DNA of 64,000 nucleotides. It comes from Spongiimicrobium salis. GTDB taxonomy: Bacteria; Bacteroidota; Bacteroidia; Flavobacteriales; Flavobacteriaceae. The DNA is taken from positions 1,178,001 to 1,242,000 of the forward strand of contig NZ_JBHEQA010000002.1 of assembly GCF_043678055.1 (NCBI RefSeq). Reading direction: 5' to 3'. Positions 8,014-14,987 of the stretch are shown here, piece after piece. Positions within the stretch are counted from its first letter, which is position 1. Each line of letters begins with the position of its first letter. A model generated the notes under the pieces. It saw nothing but the letters and a program-made list of their open reading frames with translations. It did no database searches and was not told the origin of the DNA. A program made the translations under genes and the position numbers.

Positions 8014-8034
8014 CAAAACCAAAATGACGAGTGA

Positions 8035-8229
8035 TTATAACTCGCCTTCTGAATAGTCGTCCCTATCCTGAAGTATTTGAAGAAGTCTTTCAGGTTTGAG
8101 TGTATATTGATCCAAAATTTCATCCGTTCCAAATTTTCCGCAATTAGAACTAAATACCAATTCTATCTTACCTTCTCTGTCTTGAATATTTACAGAAACT
8201 TTTTGATCTTCTTTTGAAGTATACATCAT
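8035..8229 (-). CDS. Hypothetical protein, 64 residues
   Basis: Acidic 64-residue protein, start at 8229 or 8226 (two adjacent Met codons). No motif recognised. Lies beyond the last late gene of prophage B, separated from it by about 157 bases that include an inverted repeat, so it is probably transcribed separately. Confidence 0.45.
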   Translation of the reverse strand: MMYTSKEDQKVSVNIQDREGKIELVFSSNCGKFGTDEILDQYTLKPERLLQILQDRDDYSEGEL

Positions 8230-8355
8230 AAACTTAATTGGTTGATTAAATATAGCAAATATTGATTAATATCTCTTAGGTAATATAACTTAATGTTTTT
8301 AATGTTCTACGAACCTTTAAGATGTATTTTCCTATATTAGAAGTTATAAGTATAT

Positions 8356-8381
8356 AAGCTTATTCTAAGAATTATAAGCTT
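8356..8381 (-). terminator. Inverted repeat after the late operon, possible terminator
   Basis: AAGCTTAT, 10 bases, ATAAGCTT, starting 6 bases after the stop codon of the spanin gene. There is no strong T-run on the minus strand, so termination is only probable. Position at the end of a 35-kb leftward operon supports it. Confidence 0.35.
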
Positions 8382-8386
8382 TATTC

Positions 8387-8851
8387 CTAATGTTTCTTTT
8401 TGAAATAGGGAATAAGACGAACAGAAGCTATAACAATAGCGATAAGGAGAATTATCCATAGCATCCAATTGAAACCTTTGAAATTGAAACCCTCACTTTC
8501 TGTTTTGGTGTCTTTGGTTTTTTCAGAACTTGTGAAATTGCTTTTATCCTCAGCTTTTATTATTCCTTTATCTACTGTAGATGAAGTAGAATCGATCTCT
8601 TTTGTTTCCAAGGTAATACGGGCGTTCCGTATCGTATCATTATTGATAATAATAGGGGTATCTACATCTAACGGCTCATAAGTTACCTTGTTCAAAACCT
8701 TGTTCACCCGTACATTGGAAATGATATCTTTATTGTGAACAAAAGAAATATCTTTCCGTTCAACCTTTATTTTTTCACTCTTTCCTACGGTTCGCTTCCT
8801 GGAACCGCAAGAGCAAAGTAATATCAGTGATAGTAAGACCACATTTTTCAT
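8387..8851 (-). CDS. Unimolecular spanin-like lipoprotein (outer-membrane disruption in lysis)
   Basis: 154 residues. An N-terminal lipoprotein signal ends LLCSC (lipid Cys 15), a polar periplasmic domain of about 110 residues follows, and a C-terminal membrane helix (about 129-149) ends in KKKH. A single chain with an outer-membrane lipid anchor at one end and an inner-membrane helix at the other is the defining layout of a u-spanin (phage T1 gp11 type), which fuses the two membranes in the last step of lysis. It is the last gene of the late operon, after holin candidates and endolysin. The function is inferred from topology and position. Confidence 0.7.
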   Translation of the reverse strand: MKNVVLLSLILLCSCGSRKRTVGKSEKIKVERKDISFVHNKDIISNVRVNKVLNKVTYEPLDVDTPIIINNDTIRNARITLETKEIDSTSSTVDKGIIKAEDKSNFTSSEKTKDTKTESEGFNFKGFNWMLWIILLIAIVIASVRLIPYFKKKH

Positions 8852-8861
8852 ATCTTAAAAT

Positions 8862-9995
8862 TTATATTGCCATCATATGAACATCGGGCAATCCTATGCC
8901 GTTATCGCTGATCCTTAGGTATCCCGAATTGCTGTTATAACCTAATGTTTCACTATAGTAATTCCCGGTAAAAAAACTAGGACAGTGCATTCTTCTATGA
9001 TCTAATCCGTCATCCTTGATCGTTTTAAAATTCTTCCGTTGGGCAACGGTAAGTTTTTCGATTATACTGTGAAGATGTGCTTCAAAAATAAAATTGAAAA
9101 CCCCTTTTTTTCCATACTTCCAAAGTATATCCTCAGTACTCTTTTTTGATATCCCTTTATCTCCATGCAAATTGATATGATTTATTCCTTCAACTAAATG
9201 TGTTATAATATAAGGATGGAATTCTACATCATACCCCATAAGTTGCAATCCCCAAGCTATCAACTCTGCAGCACCTCCCTTAACATCTTCGTCATTTGCT
9301 TTTGAAGTCCTATCATGATTCCCTGCAACTATTTTTATACATCCCAGATTGTCAATTTCGGATAAAACTTCATGGAGTAACTTGCAACATAATTTTATTG
9401 CCATGGGGCCTATTTCCTCCTTGTCCAAGCTCATCCATGAATTGATATGGTTCAATCCGCTAAAGGATTCTATAAGATCCCCCATTATATGGACATGTAT
9501 TTTTTTATGGCCCAATCTGTTCGTTTCATAAACCGATCTTATAAGGCTTTCCCTTAAAATCGTTGAGTCATAGTCCTTGGTCAAGAGTAAATTCCTAATA
9601 TGCGCTCCAAAGTGAAGGTCTGCCCATTTAAGGACGGTTTCTTTGGCTAGTACATATTCCTTACTCTTATAGAAGTATATCGTAGAAATTTCTTCTTTCA
9701 ACACATTCTTTATGTGTTGGATATCAATACTATTCTCTTCAAGATTTTCTCTAAAAACAATATTGTAATATGGTGTACCCGTATGGGATACCAACTTATA
9801 GGAAGATATTGAAGCCCTTGGCAGGTTGTAATGTTCACAATACTTGTCAATGCACATCATCTTTCCATCGTCGCCCCAAGCGGACATTACAAATGGTTTT
9901 TTACCATAGTCGTTAGGCACGGTTTCATGACCCTGCTTGAACTTTAAAAACTCCTTATAGAGCTCTTCACTCATTCTTGGCCTAACTTCTTTCAT
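8862..9995 (-). CDS. Calcineurin-like metallophosphoesterase
   Basis: 377 residues. All metal-binding motifs are visible: DLH (126-128), GD (172-173), GNHD (225-228), HGD (277-279) and AHLH (306-309). About 120 residues without a recognised domain precede the catalytic fold. The family cleaves phosphodiesters or phosphomonoesters with two metal ions; some members (SbcD, phage exonucleases) act on DNA. Its substrate is unknown. It lies inside the lysis/late cassette between the endolysin and the spanin, an unusual place for a DNA enzyme. Confidence 0.8.
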   Translation of the reverse strand: MKEVRPRMSEELYKEFLKFKQGHETVPNDYGKKPFVMSAWGDDGKMMCIDKYCEHYNLPRASISSYKLVSHTGTPYYNIVFRENLEENSIDIQHIKNVLKEEISTIYFYKSKEYVLAKETVLKWADLHFGAHIRNLLLTKDYDSTILRESLIRSVYETNRLGHKKIHVHIMGDLIESFSGLNHINSWMSLDKEEIGPMAIKLCCKLLHEVLSEIDNLGCIKIVAGNHDRTSKANDEDVKGGAAELIAWGLQLMGYDVEFHPYIITHLVEGINHINLHGDKGISKKSTEDILWKYGKKGVFNFIFEAHLHSIIEKLTVAQRKNFKTIKDDGLDHRRMHCPSFFTGNYYSETLGYNSNSGYLRISDNGIGLPDVHMMAI

Positions 9996-10018
9996 TCAAT
10001 TCAGAAATTGTATTCCAT

Positions 10019-10429
10019 TTATTCGGTTAAAAGAGGTTCTGGATCCGTAAGCAATCCATGTTTGTATACCTCCATGTGCAAATGATTCTTCATTTTAGAC
10101 CCCCAAAATCCAGCTATATCCTGAACGATTCCGATTTCCATTCCTTCAAATACTCTTGAGTTTAATTTTATTCCCGGAGTTTTTAGCTTTGCATACATAA
10201 GTCTGACCTTATAAACATCTCCAGTAACTTGAATATATTTGAATTTAGAGGTGTGCTTGTAAACAGTTCCAATTTTAGTCACAATTCCATTTATTGGAGA
10301 CAATACTATATTTCCAGGTTCGGCACACAGATCAAGCCCTTTATGCTTTCTATTTCCGCGTTTGGCTCCATAATAACCGTGACCAGTAGGGTCATTACCT
10401 CTTAGAATGATTTCATGTAATGGCTTCAT
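10019..10429 (-). CDS. M23-family peptidase, phage endolysin
   Basis: 136 residues, essentially one LytM/M23 domain. The zinc site is visible as HKGLD (H29, D33) and HLH (H116, H118). The usual third His in the YAH motif appears as Lys (MYAK, around residue 81). The family cuts peptide cross-links in peptidoglycan. There is no signal peptide, so release would depend on a holin, and two small membrane proteins lie directly upstream (4-base overlap with the first). Confidence 0.8.
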   Translation of the reverse strand: MKPLHEIILRGNDPTGHGYYGAKRGNRKHKGLDLCAEPGNIVLSPINGIVTKIGTVYKHTSKFKYIQVTGDVYKVRLMYAKLKTPGIKLNSRVFEGMEIGIVQDIAGFWGSKMKNHLHMEVYKHGLLTDPEPLLTE

Positions 10430-10641
10430 TTATCGATCCTTTTACGTTTAAAAAACTTCTTCCATTCAATCTTCGACAATCGATCTTCATACTTATCATA
10501 GAATTTTGCCAACCACCATATAATAGCCAAAGATGAAGCTATAACGCTAAGTATAGTGGGAAAGGTCACAGCTAGACCAAATGTCAAAACCGTACTTATA
10601 TTCTCGCTGATGTTTTGACATATAAAAAATAGTTTAAGCAT
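10426..10641 (-). CDS. Small membrane protein, holin candidate
   Basis: 71 residues with one long hydrophobic stretch (about 17-46) and a highly basic C-terminus (KKFFKRKRIDK). It shares one base with the upstream membrane gene and overlaps the endolysin by 4 bases. Size, topology and place fit a holin or antiholin. Confidence 0.6.
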   Translation of the reverse strand: MLKLFFICQNISENISTVLTFGLAVTFPTILSVIASSLAIIWWLAKFYDKYEDRLSKIEWKKFFKRKRIDK

Positions 10642-10877
10642 TACTTTTCGAATTTTTTTATACCAGCATCTATGATGCGATTATAGAATGCTGCACCGGC
10701 AGCAAGGATAAATCCTGAAATCATTAAATAGGTATCAGATCTGTCCCATTGAAGTTCGTTACAGAGATCAGCTACATGTTTGTGGCCCGTACCAATGACG
10801 AAGTACAAACCGATAACAGCCAGCAGGGTTTTTACTGCAAAATTCCTAATTCCCGTTGCTTTGTCTATTTTGTCCAT
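10641..10877 (-). CDS. Small two-helix membrane protein, holin candidate
   Basis: 78 residues with two hydrophobic helices (about 13-28 and 50-66) and a charged C-terminus. First gene of the holin-holin-endolysin group. Either this or the next protein could be the pore former. Confidence 0.6.
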   Translation of the reverse strand: MDKIDKATGIRNFAVKTLLAVIGLYFVIGTGHKHVADLCNELQWDRSDTYLMISGFILAAGAAFYNRIIDAGIKKFEK

Positions 10878-10906
10878 ATTCCAGATTTTACTTTATTGAT
10901 ATTATC

Positions 10907-12442
10907 TCAAATCTTGCTTTTTTTTACATTTCCGTTTGTATTCCGAATAGTGGGTTCAATCTGTCCGGCCACAATAAAACTCCAGGCATCACGCGCATTG
11001 TATCCCGCCTTGTTCACATATGTCACACCCTGCCACGTATACTGCTCTTTTATCTGTGTTGAAGCGACTATATTGTTTTCGGATTCAAAAGGATCATAGA
11101 TAGAATTCCAATTAGTATCGGTATAAAATGCGTTTGAAAGTCTAGTTGGGTGTATCCATTCAGATTCAGGTTGCCATGTATCTTCCCTATTTAAGAATTT
11201 ATCGAAATATCCTTGGTCGATTACATCAAATTGAACAATCGGATCTCCTAAAGAATTTGTACTACGATTGTTTCCCACATTTCTTTTCGATATAACTTCC
11301 CTATAGGCATCTGATGCAGATGTATAGAAGTACCCTACTTCTGAAACTGCCAATGGTGTATCCATAAAATAGTTGTTTGGTACGGGAGTTGAATTGGTAT
11401 GGTCGAACATGGTCCATATCTGCCTATTGTCAGCATTTGGGTCAGTAAACAATCCCTGTACATAGTTTCCAGCCGTGTAGATCGTGGGGCCAGAAACCTC
11501 TATATTTTGTACTTGATTTAAAATTGATAACGTTGCTGGTGATATTGTCCTTGGACCTACTTTGTACCAGTTACCAAAACTATCTAGTCTAGGGTCGCCG
11601 TTCACATTTATGATCCTTCCCACCCAACCATAACCTATATTATTGTGAACCCTTATCTCTGTTCCCGATCTACCGCCTATATTTGGCATTCTGGATTGCT
11701 CGGAAGAAAAGAAGCATTTATGTAAGATCATATGTATCTCACCTCTTGGAAAAGGCATACTATTGGCAGTATCAAAAGTCCAAGCGCCTAAAATCGCACC
11801 TGTATTATGTCCGAAACGAGCCTGACCAAAAAGTATATGCTGGACAATTATATTTCCGTATGTAATGCCCGGTGTACTTCCAGGGAAAACGTTGAAAATT
11901 TCATCGCCAGACCATCCAAGAGAGAGGTGGTCCAGAGCTATTCTTTCTGACCTATTTATAAATAATTGATCATCTTGTTCAAGTACTGCGCTATTTCCAT
12001 TTCTAGAGGTTAAATAACGTATGATTATATTAGAAGTATTTGCGATTTGTATTTTACCATTTATGTGCGCAATACCTCCTTCTGGGGCCAAATGTCCGTG
12101 ATAAGTCTTATTTCCTTGATCGCTAAAAGTTATATTTATATCTGTGCCATTTACATTTCCCGATACTCTTGGAACTATATCCAAGCTTTCATTTCTCATT
12201 AATAGTGCTCCGGATAAAGTTCCGGTGTAATGGGCCTCTGTTGTGGTGGTGGCAGGGATAAAAGTTGCTTGCTCCGTATTCGCTAGGGACGTAATAAAAA
12301 ATAAAGTTCCTCCTCTTCCTCCTGTAATAAGGTCCGCTCCTTCACCATATAACGAAGGGAATCCTTTGATCTTATCCCAAACAACACGTTGGGCATTTAA
12401 AGAAAAAGCAATGAATAAGAAAAGTACAACTATTTTTCTCAT
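10907..12442 (-). CDS. Secreted polysaccharide-lyase-1-like beta-helix protein
   Basis: 511 residues. A Sec signal peptide (1-17, cleavage probably at LNA-Q) precedes a right-handed beta-helix of the pectate-lyase (PL1) type. Visible family motifs are NIIIRYL (138-144), DHLSLGWSGDE (171-181, the Ca2+/active-site region), SRMPNIGG with the likely catalytic Arg at 251, and HNN (266-268). PL1 enzymes cleave uronic-acid polymers by beta-elimination. It lies between a LamG tail-region protein (4-base overlap) and the lysis genes of the prophage, so a capsule or exopolysaccharide depolymerase role is inferred. A signal peptide on a virion depolymerase is unusual. Substrate unknown. Confidence 0.75.
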   Translation of the reverse strand: MRKIVVLFLFIAFSLNAQRVVWDKIKGFPSLYGEGADLITGGRGGTLFFITSLANTEQATFIPATTTTEAHYTGTLSGALLMRNESLDIVPRVSGNVNGTDINITFSDQGNKTYHGHLAPEGGIAHINGKIQIANTSNIIIRYLTSRNGNSAVLEQDDQLFINRSERIALDHLSLGWSGDEIFNVFPGSTPGITYGNIIVQHILFGQARFGHNTGAILGAWTFDTANSMPFPRGEIHMILHKCFFSSEQSRMPNIGGRSGTEIRVHNNIGYGWVGRIINVNGDPRLDSFGNWYKVGPRTISPATLSILNQVQNIEVSGPTIYTAGNYVQGLFTDPNADNRQIWTMFDHTNSTPVPNNYFMDTPLAVSEVGYFYTSASDAYREVISKRNVGNNRSTNSLGDPIVQFDVIDQGYFDKFLNREDTWQPESEWIHPTRLSNAFYTDTNWNSIYDPFESENNIVASTQIKEQYTWQGVTYVNKAGYNARDAWSFIVAGQIEPTIRNTNGNVKKSKI

Positions 12443-14160
12443 TGTGTTATTTCGTTAAAAATTTCTGTTATTTCGGAACGAGATATTGCATCATTGAATA
12501 TTGCTATATGGCTAAAACTCCCCTCGTAATTATGACTAGAACCATCAAATCTAGCTCCTAACAATAGATCGTTTGAAGTTGTAGCAGTTCCTACAGGTTC
12601 ATTATCCACGATCAAAACATCGTTCCTATACACATCCATTCCAGTTGTCCGAACGACCATAACGATTACGTCACCCGCTGCAAATGCGGTAGATTCGATA
12701 GACTGTAAGCCCCCTGCGTAATACCTTTGTGTACTAGAAATTAAGGATATAGAATATTGCCCAGAACTAGTAGAATTCAATTGCGCTTTGGCAATTAATT
12801 GTTGTGTCTTGGTTTGGCTAACTGCGTGACCTATTTTTAAGACGATGGTAAATTCGTCCGTACCCGGTGTAAAATCCAATTGTGGTACGTTGCCATATGT
12901 ATAAAAATCATCTACACCATCAAATAATATTTGGCGCTCTCCATTTTCGATATGAAGCGTACCCCTTGTCGTTGTGGCGGCAGTTGCATTGAAACCACTT
13001 TGGGAATCGTTCCACACACTGACAACATCACCTTCGTTTACAGCAGTAGGATCGATAGTTTCAGGTGTCTGCTTGACCACCAAAGAAGGAAGATCCAGAG
13101 CAGATTGAAAAACCTCCCACATACCATCGGCCCTATAATTTCCCGAACTCTCTTTTGAAATGACAATGGTCCTACCCGATTCTACCGTTATTTTGTTCAC
13201 GCTTTCCGTAGCCTTTACAAGTTCCACGCCCTCACCGTATACAATGGCCCCGCTAAACTCTATGGTAAGTTTTTCCGCTAAATCCCCACTTCCCAAAACA
13301 AAGGGTACGCCAACGGGCAGTGTATCGTCAATGGTAATCGTTGAATTATCATCAATTATAATGGATACCCTTCTGCCCCTATTTGGAAAAGCCGTTGAAA
13401 TAATATCACCGGGGAGTAAAGTCCTATTTCCCGAAGAACTAGTATATACAAGTTTACCAAGATTACCCAATACTTCGTCTATACCGGAAAGGGAACCAGT
13501 TAAGGTCGTCCCGGATGTCGTATTGGCATAATTAACGGGCGTATGCTGTGATATCACACTAGAGGATATTGGACTTAATAAATCTACACCTCCATATGAA
13601 AGTGATGATGCAGTACCTTCGAGGTCGATGTAAAATCCTGGCGAAGTCTGGAATCTCATCCGCGGATTTCCAGTGCCACTTCCAACGGCCATAAGATTGG
13701 CATTCATCAAAGAAAAGCTTCCGGTTCCCCCGTTGATCAAATTCTGAAGGTTTAAATCAAACGCCCCTGTCATGCCAATACTTCCATCCGCTAAAAAATC
13801 TCCTGTCCCACTTGGAGGTAAATCATTGTTGAAAGCACTAAGGTTTATACTGTTCAAGGATAAAGTTGGATTTGACTGGTTTGGGATGTTGAAGGTGATA
13901 ACCCCTGCGGTTTCCGAAACTGAGGTTATAAAGTCATTGGTGTTTTCTTCCCCTATAGGAACAAAAGCAGTGCCGTTCCATTTAACATGTTGACCAGTTG
14001 TCGTATTGTAATATATCCCTGAATTTCTTTTGGCCCTATTTGGTAGGGCATCAAGTTGGGCCTGTGTAAGTTCATCATATAGGGTTCCCTTGACCTCTTG
14101 AAATTGACAATGTATGTTGAGACACAAAAAAAATGCCCCGATAATAATTAAATTTCTCAT
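12439..14160 (-). CDS. Tail-region protein with Sec signal and C-terminal LamG-like domain
   Basis: 573 residues. The N-terminus is a signal peptide (about 1-18, ending HCQ). A fibre-like segment follows; it contains GIYYNTTTGQHVKWNGTAFV, a short beta motif I associate with phage fibre and adhesin proteins. Then come low-complexity Ser/Thr/Gly-rich beta repeats. Residues about 365-570 look like a LamG/concanavalin-type jelly roll (FDGVDDF, FTIVLKI, LLLGARFDGS, SFSHIAIFNDAISRSEI). The role is probably glycan or surface binding. Overlaps the lyase gene by 4 bases, which suggests joint action on surface polysaccharide. Confidence 0.7.
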   Translation of the reverse strand: MRNLIIIGAFFLCLNIHCQFQEVKGTLYDELTQAQLDALPNRAKRNSGIYYNTTTGQHVKWNGTAFVPIGEENTNDFITSVSETAGVITFNIPNQSNPTLSLNSINLSAFNNDLPPSGTGDFLADGSIGMTGAFDLNLQNLINGGTGSFSLMNANLMAVGSGTGNPRMRFQTSPGFYIDLEGTASSLSYGGVDLLSPISSSVISQHTPVNYANTTSGTTLTGSLSGIDEVLGNLGKLVYTSSSGNRTLLPGDIISTAFPNRGRRVSIIIDDNSTITIDDTLPVGVPFVLGSGDLAEKLTIEFSGAIVYGEGVELVKATESVNKITVESGRTIVISKESSGNYRADGMWEVFQSALDLPSLVVKQTPETIDPTAVNEGDVVSVWNDSQSGFNATAATTTRGTLHIENGERQILFDGVDDFYTYGNVPQLDFTPGTDEFTIVLKIGHAVSQTKTQQLIAKAQLNSTSSGQYSISLISSTQRYYAGGLQSIESTAFAAGDVIVMVVRTTGMDVYRNDVLIVDNEPVGTATTSNDLLLGARFDGSSHNYEGSFSHIAIFNDAISRSEITEIFNEITQ

Positions 14161-14327
14161 TTCTCTAAAAATGTTGTTATCTGTCCTTTATCATCAAATA
14201 GCATTATCTGATTGTCCTGTCTCAATGATCTAACCTGGAACAACTTCCCTTTTTTCTTTTTCTGTACATATAAGTAGATTTCACGTCCCAAAAAGAATAG
14301 ATTCATCGCGCTCAAGAAGTATATCAT
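14157..14327 (-). CDS. Small late protein, 56 residues
   Basis: A hydrophobic start (MIYFLSAMNLFFLG) followed by a Lys-rich middle (VQKKKKGKLFQVRSL). ATGA overlaps with the genes on both sides (14157-14160 and 14324-14327) make it a credible member of the tail operon. Function unknown. Confidence 0.6.
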   Translation of the reverse strand: MIYFLSAMNLFFLGREIYLYVQKKKKGKLFQVRSLRQDNQIMLFDDKGQITTFLEK

Positions 14328-14662
14328 AGCAATAATGTTTTTGTGATTCTTATAAGTCCCGTTTCATTGGAAATATCGTAGGACAATGATGTTACTTTGT
14401 ACTTGACATAGTATTGATCTCCCCCTATAGTGGTTTCTCCTTTAAAAATGTCCCCTACTTCATGCGTAGTAAAGTCACCATTTACTTTATCGGCCTTTTC
14501 CGTTTGGAATCCGTTGATTATCGGGTCTATGTTCAATTCTTTTAAAAAACCATTCTTTTCCGTATCTGTCAGTTCACTTACCTCCTTTGTAGCAGATTGA
14601 AAAGCAGCAAACTCAGTATTTAACTGATTTATGGCAAGAGTGTTATTGATAGTGGTAGACAT
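14324..14662 (-). CDS. Late tail-region protein, unknown function
   Basis: 112 residues. The N-terminal half is helical and the C-terminal half beta-rich (GETTIGGDQYYVKYKVTSLS). It lies between a large tail protein and the LamG protein, so a structural or fibre-associated role is likely. No known domain seen. Confidence 0.55.
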   Translation of the reverse strand: MSTTINNTLAINQLNTEFAAFQSATKEVSELTDTEKNGFLKELNIDPIINGFQTEKADKVNGDFTTHEVGDIFKGETTIGGDQYYVKYKVTSLSYDISNETGLIRITKTLLL

Positions 14663-14759
14663 AATTCAAATTTAATTATTTTTATTTAGACTAAATAAGA
14701 ATTGTAATTAAAATTTAGCTTTTATCATTGAATTTTAAGGCTTTGGGGCCATATATGTT

Positions 14760-14767
14760 TAAATTTG
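14760..14767 (+). promoter_or_regulatory. TAnnTTTG promoter of antisense membrane gene
   Basis: TAAATTTG ends 4 bases before the ATG of the plus-strand gene at 14772. If used as a -7 box, the transcript would start at or within a few bases of the start codon, giving a nearly leaderless mRNA. A TTTG about 14-15 bases further upstream is a weak -33 match. Confidence 0.4.
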
Positions 14768-14771
14768 TAAC

Positions 14772-14987
14772 ATGGGTATATTGATTCTTCTGCTAATCGT
14801 CATAGGCGCTGGTCTGCTTGGTCGTTTTATTTTTTTGACGATTTTCGATTCCGTTTTTGGAAAACCAAAAGATGAATACCCCTACGATTCAACTTATATC
14901 GATAACTCCGTTCATCATCATTATCATGACAATAGAAGTGTTCATGTTAACGGGGAGGACGTTACTAAACACTTGGGGCGTAAATAA
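14772..14987 (+). CDS. Small single-pass membrane protein on the opposite strand of the tail operon
   Basis: 71 residues: one N-terminal hydrophobic helix (about 2-27), then a polar His-rich tail (VHHHYHDNRSVHVNG). Everything around it is transcribed leftward; this gene runs rightward with its own promoter-like box and ends inside the 3' end of the next tail gene (23-base overlap). The pattern is that of a phage moron expressed in the lysogen. Confidence 0.55.
   Translation: MGILILLLIVIGAGLLGRFIFLTIFDSVFGKPKDEYPYDSTYIDNSVHHHYHDNRSVHVNGEDVTKHLGRK

Noticed and set aside
6941..8034. Possible attL copy of the tRNA-Arg 3' end
   Set aside because: I looked for GGATTCGAACC-like or terminator-like copies of the 61.4-kb flank and saw none; T-arm-like sequence occurs only in the four tRNA genes of the window.
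8020..8045. Short inverted repeat CGAGT...ACTCG between convergent genes
   Set aside because: Only 5 bp of stem, no T-run and partly within coding sequence; too weak for a terminator.
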